Source: CAYVHB01 sp964450865 (GTDB lineage Bacteria > Bacillota > Clostridia > Saccharofermentanales > UBA5734). Taken from it: 64,000 nucleotides of DNA. Shown piece after piece: positions 59,259 to 64,000 of this stretch (positions are counted from its first letter, which is position 1; each line of letters starts with the position of its first letter). Under the pieces are notes generated by a model. That model made no database searches, had not been told where the DNA came from, and saw nothing but the letters and a program-made list of their open reading frames with translations. The stretch lies in contig CAYVHB010000011.1 in NCBI GenBank assembly GCA_964450865.1, positions 29,719 to 93,718 on the forward strand, read 5' to 3'. Both the position numbers and the translations under genes were made by a program.

Positions 59259-61427
59259 ATGAATACTGAAAATTCTGCTCAACAACCATCATTTCCCTGG
59301 ATGAATGCTGATCTTTCGCCGCGCGAGCGGGCGCAACTGCTCGTGGCTGCCATGACCCTGGAACAGAAGATTGCCCAGCTGCATGGCTCGATGCCGACGA
59401 TCAATATCTATGCTTTTAATGCCGATGAGTTCGGCAAAATGAGTGCCGAGGAACAGGAACAGCTGCTGGCCCAAATCCAGGTCCAGCGCCATGTGAAAGG
59501 AATTGAGGAACTCGGGATCCCGCGTTTCCGGATCACCAATGGTCCGGTTGGGGTGGGGATGGGCGACGGACACCCCAGTCCGCCGGCAACCGCCCTGCCG
59601 ATGACGATCGGCCTGGCCGCTGGATTTGATCCGGAACTGGCCCGCGAATATGGTGATATCATCGGTTCGGAGACGGCGACCCTCGGCCAGCATGTGCTGG
59701 AGGGGCCAGGCGTCTGCCTGCACCGGACGCCGATCGCCGGCCGCAATTTCGAATATTTTTCTGAAGATCCTTACCTGTCGGGCGTGATGGGCGTCGAAGT
59801 CACCAAGGCGATCCAGGCCCATGACGTAATCGCCATGGGCAAGCACTACGTGGTCAATGACCAGGAATATGAGCGCTTCCGCACCAGTGTTGAAGTCGAT
59901 GAACATGTGCTGCGCGAACTTTACCTGCTGCCGTTCGAAATGCTGGTCAAGGATGCCGACATTGCCGCCATGATGAGTTCCTACAACCGGATCCGCGGCG
60001 TCTATGCCACCGAGTACCGCTACACCTTGAATGATATCCTGCGCAGCGAGTGGGGCTTCCAGGGCTATGTCCAGTCCGACTTCTGGTCCTGCCGGTCCTG
60101 TGCCGCGTCGCTGAACGCCGGCATGGACCATGAGATGCCGGATGCCAAGTGGTGCAATGAGAAAAATGTCAAGGCGGCCCTTGAGGACACCAGCCTGGAA
60201 ATCAAGACGGTTGACCGGGCCCTGGTCCGCCGCTATACCCAGATGTTCCGTTTCAACCAGTTCGAACGGCCCTATAATCCAGGCACCATCGATGCGGAAG
60301 GCCATGGCGCCAGATCCCGGAAAATCGGCGCCGGGTGCGCTGTCCTGCTGAAAAATGAAGGCGGCATGCTGCCGCTGGACCCGAAGGCATTTGCCTCCGT
60401 CGTCATCATCGGCCAGTCTGAATATGTCGATGATGCTTGCAACGGCGGTGGTGGTTCATCCAAGGTCACCCCGCTCTACACGGTCCCGCCCGTTGCCGGC
60501 ATGCAGGACGTCCTGCTCGGCCTGGGCTCGGATGCCCAGGTCACCAAGCTCACCGTTGCCAAAGACCTGTCCAACCTGGAAGCGGCCAAACAGGCTGCCC
60601 GTGCGGCTGACCTGGTCGTTCTGATGGCCGGCCTGGTGGCGACTGAAGGTGCCGATCTGGCTTCGCCGAACATGAATCATAACCAGAACCAGATGCTGGA
60701 TGAACTGCTCGGCCTCAATCCGCACACTGTCGTGGTCATGAAAGACAGCAGCCCCGTCCTGATGCCCTGGATCGCCAAAGCCCCGGCCGTGCTGGAGGCC
60801 TGGAACCAGGGGACCGAAGACGGCCACGTCGTCGCTGACCTGCTATTCGGTGTGGTCAATCCCTCCGGCAAAGTCCCCACCACTTATGCGGCCAATGAAG
60901 CCGACCTCCTGTACATCGGCCATACCGAACGATACCCCGGCACCGACGAGGGCAATGGCTTCCCGGTTATCCGCTATTCGGAAGGTCTCAACATGGGCTA
61001 TCGCTGGTACCAGTCGCAAAATATCCAGCCCATGTTCCCGTTCGGATTCGGGCTGTCCTATACAACCTTCGCCCTGTCCGGCTTCGCAGTCACGCCGCTG
61101 CAGACGAACGGCCAGTCTCCGATCACGGTGACTGCCACTGTAACCAACACCGGCAAGGTCGAAGGGGCCGAAGTCGTCCAGGTTTATCTGGGCATTCCAA
61201 TTGCGGGACAGCCGCCCAAGCGCCTGGTTGGTTTCCAGAAAGTACACCTCGCACCTGGACAATCCAGTGAAGTAACGATCACCATCGACCCGGCTGCCAC
61301 CAACCATCCCCTGAGCGTCTGGGATTACTGCAGCCGCAGCTTCACCGTCAAACCGGGCGAGTACACGGTGTATCTCGGTACATCCAGCGCCGACACCCCG
61401 TACACGGCCACGGTTATAGTCGGCTGA
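59259..61427 (+). CDS. Glycoside hydrolase family 3 beta-glycosidase
   Basis: Product of 722 residues; start at 59259 after AAGGAAGG. The order is GH3 N-terminal barrel, (alpha/beta)6 sandwich (about 350-580), and C-terminal fibronectin-III-like domain (about 650-715). The nucleophile is Asp274 in GYVQSDFWS (usually SDW). GKHYVVNDQEYER and FGFGLSYTTF are canonical. No signal peptide, so it is cytoplasmic and acts on imported oligosaccharides. It could be a beta-glucosidase or xylosidase. An AraC-type regulator gene, now frameshifted, is next on the other strand. Confidence 0.9.
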   Translation: MNTENSAQQPSFPWMNADLSPRERAQLLVAAMTLEQKIAQLHGSMPTINIYAFNADEFGKMSAEEQEQLLAQIQVQRHVKGIEELGIPRFRITNGPVGVGMGDGHPSPPATALPMTIGLAAGFDPELAREYGDIIGSETATLGQHVLEGPGVCLHRTPIAGRNFEYFSEDPYLSGVMGVEVTKAIQAHDVIAMGKHYVVNDQEYERFRTSVEVDEHVLRELYLLPFEMLVKDADIAAMMSSYNRIRGVYATEYRYTLNDILRSEWGFQGYVQSDFWSCRSCAASLNAGMDHEMPDAKWCNEKNVKAALEDTSLEIKTVDRALVRRYTQMFRFNQFERPYNPGTIDAEGHGARSRKIGAGCAVLLKNEGGMLPLDPKAFASVVIIGQSEYVDDACNGGGGSSKVTPLYTVPPVAGMQDVLLGLGSDAQVTKLTVAKDLSNLEAAKQAARAADLVVLMAGLVATEGADLASPNMNHNQNQMLDELLGLNPHTVVVMKDSSPVLMPWIAKAPAVLEAWNQGTEDGHVVADLLFGVVNPSGKVPTTYAANEADLLYIGHTERYPGTDEGNGFPVIRYSEGLNMGYRWYQSQNIQPMFPFGFGLSYTTFALSGFAVTPLQTNGQSPITVTATVTNTGKVEGAEVVQVYLGIPIAGQPPKRLVGFQKVHLAPGQSSEVTITIDPAATNHPLSVWDYCSRSFTVKPGEYTVYLGTSSADTPYTATVIVG

Positions 61428-61488
61428 GAACTTCCAGGCACTCCCGGGCACTTCTGAATATCTCCGAGAGCACCCATGCAACCATCTG

Positions 61489-61526
61489 GCGCCCGTCATG
61501 GCCAAGTACCCTGACGGGCGCCTTTG
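61489..61526 (+). terminator. Terminator of the GH3 gene
   Basis: Stem GGCGCCCGTCA / TGACGGGCGCC (11 bp) with TTT after it, about 60 bases past the stop. Confidence 0.7.
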
Positions 61527-61553
61527 CTATTGCTGTCCATTCAATGCCCCGGC

Positions 61554-62383
61554 TTAAATATACTTGACTGGACTTGATTTCTTATAATCGGAAGGTGACA
61601 AGCCGACTTTATTCTTGAAAAAATTGGAGAAATAATGTTCGTCAGCGAACTGCAGTTTCAAGGCGATTTCCTTAATTGGATAGTTTGTGTTGTGCAGCAA
61701 ATGCTTGGCCGTATCGATCCTGCGGCTCAATAAATAATCATATGGCGTTACATGGAACTCATTTTTAAAAATACGGATGAGCTGCGAGGAACATTTGTAA
61801 AATTGTTTGCTCATTAATTCAAGGCTGACTGGTTCCTCCACATGACTATTGAGGTAATTCATCATGGACAAGGCCAGCTGCGGGGACCGATTATTGGCAC
61901 TGTCAATTGAAGTTGCAATATGGATTAATAATTCGTGAAAAACAAGCGGGATCTTTGCGGTTTCACAGCCTGACTGGTTATACTTCAGAAAGCTCAGCAT
62001 TTTTTCAAAATAGGCCAGGGCGTCGATATCGGCCAGGTGAATGGTCCCAAAAGATTGTAGACTTGCAGCAAATGAACGACCAGATCGCCTTTGACCGAGA
62101 ACCAGATTTTTGTCCAGGGATTTTTCGCACTGGCGTAGTATTCATGATTGCCGCCTTGCCTGAGGATGTAAATGTCGCCACGCCTGGGGGCACAAGTAAA
62201 TGCGCCTTCCGTCACGACCCCTTCGCCTTCCAGGATATACTCAAAAAGGTAGAACGGAGAATTTGTCCGGACGACTCGATAACTGCCGTCACAGTAAGTC
62301 ATGCCCGCCATTGTCAGGGTAAAGGCAGAATCAGTATGCAATGCCTCTGGGCAATAATAGAGGTCTTCATGCCAAGCGCTCAC
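61554..62383 (-). pseudogene. AraC-family regulator disrupted by a one-base frameshift
   Basis: Two overlapping minus-strand frames together give one AraC protein of about 276 residues. The N-terminal cupin-like sensor runs from GTG at 62383 (VSAWHEDLYYC ... RRGDIYILRQGG) and goes out of frame at VYNLLG. The C-terminal double helix-turn-helix (IDTAKHLLHNTNYPIKEIAL, FADEHYFSNFFKNKVG) follows in another frame, from TIHLADIDALAYFEKMLSF. One base is missing in the GGG run at 62046-62047. Real loss or a sequence error cannot be told apart here. It faces the GH3 gene and is divergent from the UroD-like gene. Confidence 0.83.
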
Positions 62384-62513
62384 ATTCCTCACCTCAAACA
62401 GCAGATTTTATATTCCAGGCGCCTATTAATCACATTATAATTCAATTATCAGATACATTCTACTATCAGGAGCGTTCCACTTCGAATGCAGGGAATGATT
62501 GGAGGCTACTCGC

Positions 62514-63557
62514 ATGTCCAGAAAAGAACAGATCAAAAAGCTGCTTCGCAATGAGATCCCGGATTACACGCCGCACCATTTTGACCTGACCTTGTACATA
62601 ACCGACGTCATCGCCAGACACTATGGCTTTGATCGCGAAGGTATCGAGGAATATATCGGCAACCATTTCCTGCAATTGGACTTTTCCGCGCCAGAAGGCA
62701 GAGACGGCGGCTATCGCGGAATCGAGCACCAGAACGCCATTGTTTTCGACGAGTTTGGCGTCAAATGGGATATGGCCAGCAATTATACCATTGGCGACTG
62801 GGGAATTGCCGGCAATCCGGTGCACGACCTGGACTTTGCCGGCTACACCTTTCCGGATGGCAAAGGCCAGGGCCGCTTTGAAAAAGCCAAAGCCGTCATG
62901 GCCAAGTACCCTGGCCGCTTCAACGTGATGCGGATCAATGGCCCCTTCGATTTTGCCTGGCATATCACCGGCCTCGAAGATTTCATGGTTGCGATGGCTT
63001 TAGAAGAATCCCTGACCCACCAGGCATTAGAGAAGACAACCGAGTATATCGTCAACATCATTGAAGCGATACCCGAAGGCGTCGATGCCGTGCGGATTAT
63101 CGAAGACTGGGGCATGCAGAAAGGCCTGCTGTTTTCCAAGAAACACTGGATGCAATACATCTATCCGTGTTACAAAGAAATCCACAAGGCAATCCAGAAA
63201 AAGAATCTGACCGTCATGCACCACAGCTGCGGCGACATCACGGAATTATTCCCGGAAATCATTGAACTGGGCGTAGAAATCATTGACGCCCTCCAGCCGG
63301 AGGCCATGGACCTGGCGTTTATCAAGCGCGAATACGGCAAGGACATCGTTTTATTTGGCGGCCTGGGTTCGCAAAGCACGATCCCGACCGGGACCCCCGA
63401 GCAAGTCGTCAAAGAAGCTGAAAAAACGCTGGAACTACTGGGCAAAGGCGGAAAGTACATCATCGGGCCGGCTGGTTCCATCCCCTCCGAAACCCCGCTG
63501 GAAAACGTCATAGCGCTGGTCGAGTTCTGCAAAAACCTGCAAGCGACCTCGCGCTGA
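62514..63557 (+). CDS. Uroporphyrinogen decarboxylase-fold protein (MtaA/CmuA-like)
   Basis: Product of 347 residues; ATG at 62514 after GGAGG with eight bases between. UroD/MtaA TIM barrel with MHHSCGDITELFPEIIELG (zinc-binding His/Cys region) and VLFGGLGSQSTIPTGTPEQV. These methyltransferase relatives move methyl groups between corrinoid proteins and other carriers; true heme-pathway UroD is less likely given the Cys motif. Next to GH3 and AraC genes, so demethylation of a plant-type methoxy compound or glycoside is conceivable, but unsupported. A RACo/RamA-like activator is at 1 kb. Confidence 0.83.
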   Translation: MSRKEQIKKLLRNEIPDYTPHHFDLTLYITDVIARHYGFDREGIEEYIGNHFLQLDFSAPEGRDGGYRGIEHQNAIVFDEFGVKWDMASNYTIGDWGIAGNPVHDLDFAGYTFPDGKGQGRFEKAKAVMAKYPGRFNVMRINGPFDFAWHITGLEDFMVAMALEESLTHQALEKTTEYIVNIIEAIPEGVDAVRIIEDWGMQKGLLFSKKHWMQYIYPCYKEIHKAIQKKNLTVMHHSCGDITELFPEIIELGVEIIDALQPEAMDLAFIKREYGKDIVLFGGLGSQSTIPTGTPEQVVKEAEKTLELLGKGGKYIIGPAGSIPSETPLENVIALVEFCKNLQATSR

Positions 63558-63909
63558 ATCGATAGAGGTAGCTATGTTACCAAATCGGGCCGGCGAGTAC
63601 AAATCAAAACGATTCATCTGTTATAAAATCGCTAAAGTTGATGCTATGGCAGGGACGGGTGGACATATCGAGGCAAAGCGAGGCGCCGCCACTGCCGCCC
63701 GGTCCGGCGCTCAATAAGATAAAATGATGGGTGTCTACTTTCTGGGGGCTAATTCGCCTTATTATTTATTATTTTGCAAATATCTTGCAATAATGGCTTT
63801 AATACTCTTGATTTTCTTATTTTTAGGTGTAAGATAGTTGTACGGATGGCAGTATATGGTGTAGTAATCAGTGACCTATGCATCATGACAATTTGAACGG
63901 GGTGATGAT
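63558..63909. other. AT-rich intergenic region before the right-edge ATPase gene
   Basis: 352 bases without a gene. The last 200 are strikingly AT-rich (for example TTATTATTTATTATTTTGC near 63760), unlike the rest of the window. No clear terminator for the UroD-like gene and no tRNA was seen. Confidence 0.45.
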
Positions 63910-64000
63910 ATGCTCATCCAATTCAGTGTCGAAAATTATAAATCATGGTTCGGGTGTCATAACCACCCTTTTTCCATTACGCACATTGCCAGACCTGTCT
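63910..64000 (+). CDS. AAA-family ATPase, first 30 codons only (cut by window edge)
   Basis: ATG at 63910 after GGGGTGATGAT opens a frame to the window end: MLIQFSVENYKSWFGCHNHP then FSITHIARPV. This is the typical start of AAA_15/AAA_21 (RecF/OLD-like) ATPases, which begin with ML-F-VENF-SF. The family includes many phage-defence and abortive-infection components and also housekeeping ones. Nothing beyond residue 30 can be read. Confidence 0.6.
   Translation, partial: MLIQFSVENYKSWFGCHNHPFSITHIARPV

Overview
The window reads as chromosome of a GC-rich (by eye mid-50s percent), anaerobic, fermentative Bacillota, probably a Clostridia-class relative. The reasons are strong GGAGG-type ribosome binding sites on most genes, several TTGACA-N17/18 promoters, occasional GTG and TTG starts, and oxygen-sensitive or redox gene families: a RamA/RACo-type corrinoid activator, a UroD/MtaA-like protein, a C_GCAxxG_C_C protein, Mrp fused to a NifX-like domain, and CDGSH proteins. 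No rRNA, tRNA, CRISPR array, transposase or phage module was found.

Layout. 0-9.4 kb: end of a toroid-repeat protein, a corrinoid-protein activator, a ROK repressor next to a zinc polyol dehydrogenase, a solute symporter-iolE operon, and a C_GCAxxG_C_C protein. 9.4-14.3 kb (minus strand): a complete arsenic/metalloid operon (arsR, ArsP-like permease, DUF2703 protein, ACR3, small thioredoxin) behind a promoter buried in an operator palindrome, preceded by an Mrp-NifX fusion with its own promoter and terminator. 14.5-24 kb: a DUF5050-like lipoprotein, a PAS-GGDEF-hemerythrin protein, transaldolase, glycogen synthase, nitroreductase, a membrane protein and a VOC protein. 24-29 kb: a compact divergent biosynthetic cluster (condensation-domain protein and membrane protein versus ACP, ketoreductase and AMP-ligase) with no PKS or NRPS module. 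29-38.9 kb: a CDGSH protein, an AEC transporter, threonine degradation (tdh-kbl), an Rrf2-patB-cysK sulfur locus, a PfkB kinase, and a diguanylate cyclase with a 29-residue membrane peptide upstream. 39-46.3 kb: a secreted protein, another diguanylate cyclase, and a three-gene operon of a membrane coiled-coil protein, an anchored solute-binding/VWA protein and TelA. 46.5-54.4 kb: DUF134, ADP-ribosylglycohydrolase, a zinc-ribbon membrane protein, a GlcNAc-type PTS with a decayed nagB behind an attenuator-like leader, an MFS transporter, an SDR and a hydrolase. 54.7-64 kb: phosphohexomutase, an AT-rich LysE/XRE-cupin island with two matching operators, a second condensation-fold enzyme, a GH3 glycosidase, a frameshifted AraC regulator, a UroD-family protein, and the first codons of an AAA ATPase at the right edge.

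Two things stand out beyond gene content. First, a 107-bp element with inverted termini (CAACCACGT...ACGTGGTTG) is present in three full copies plus truncated copies between 48.0 and 52.8 kb, and its terminus supplies the last codons and the stop of two genes. Second, short tandem duplications recur at gene ends and between genes across the window. The most system-like loci are the ACP/AMP-ligase/condensation cluster and the membrane protein-VWA-TelA operon.
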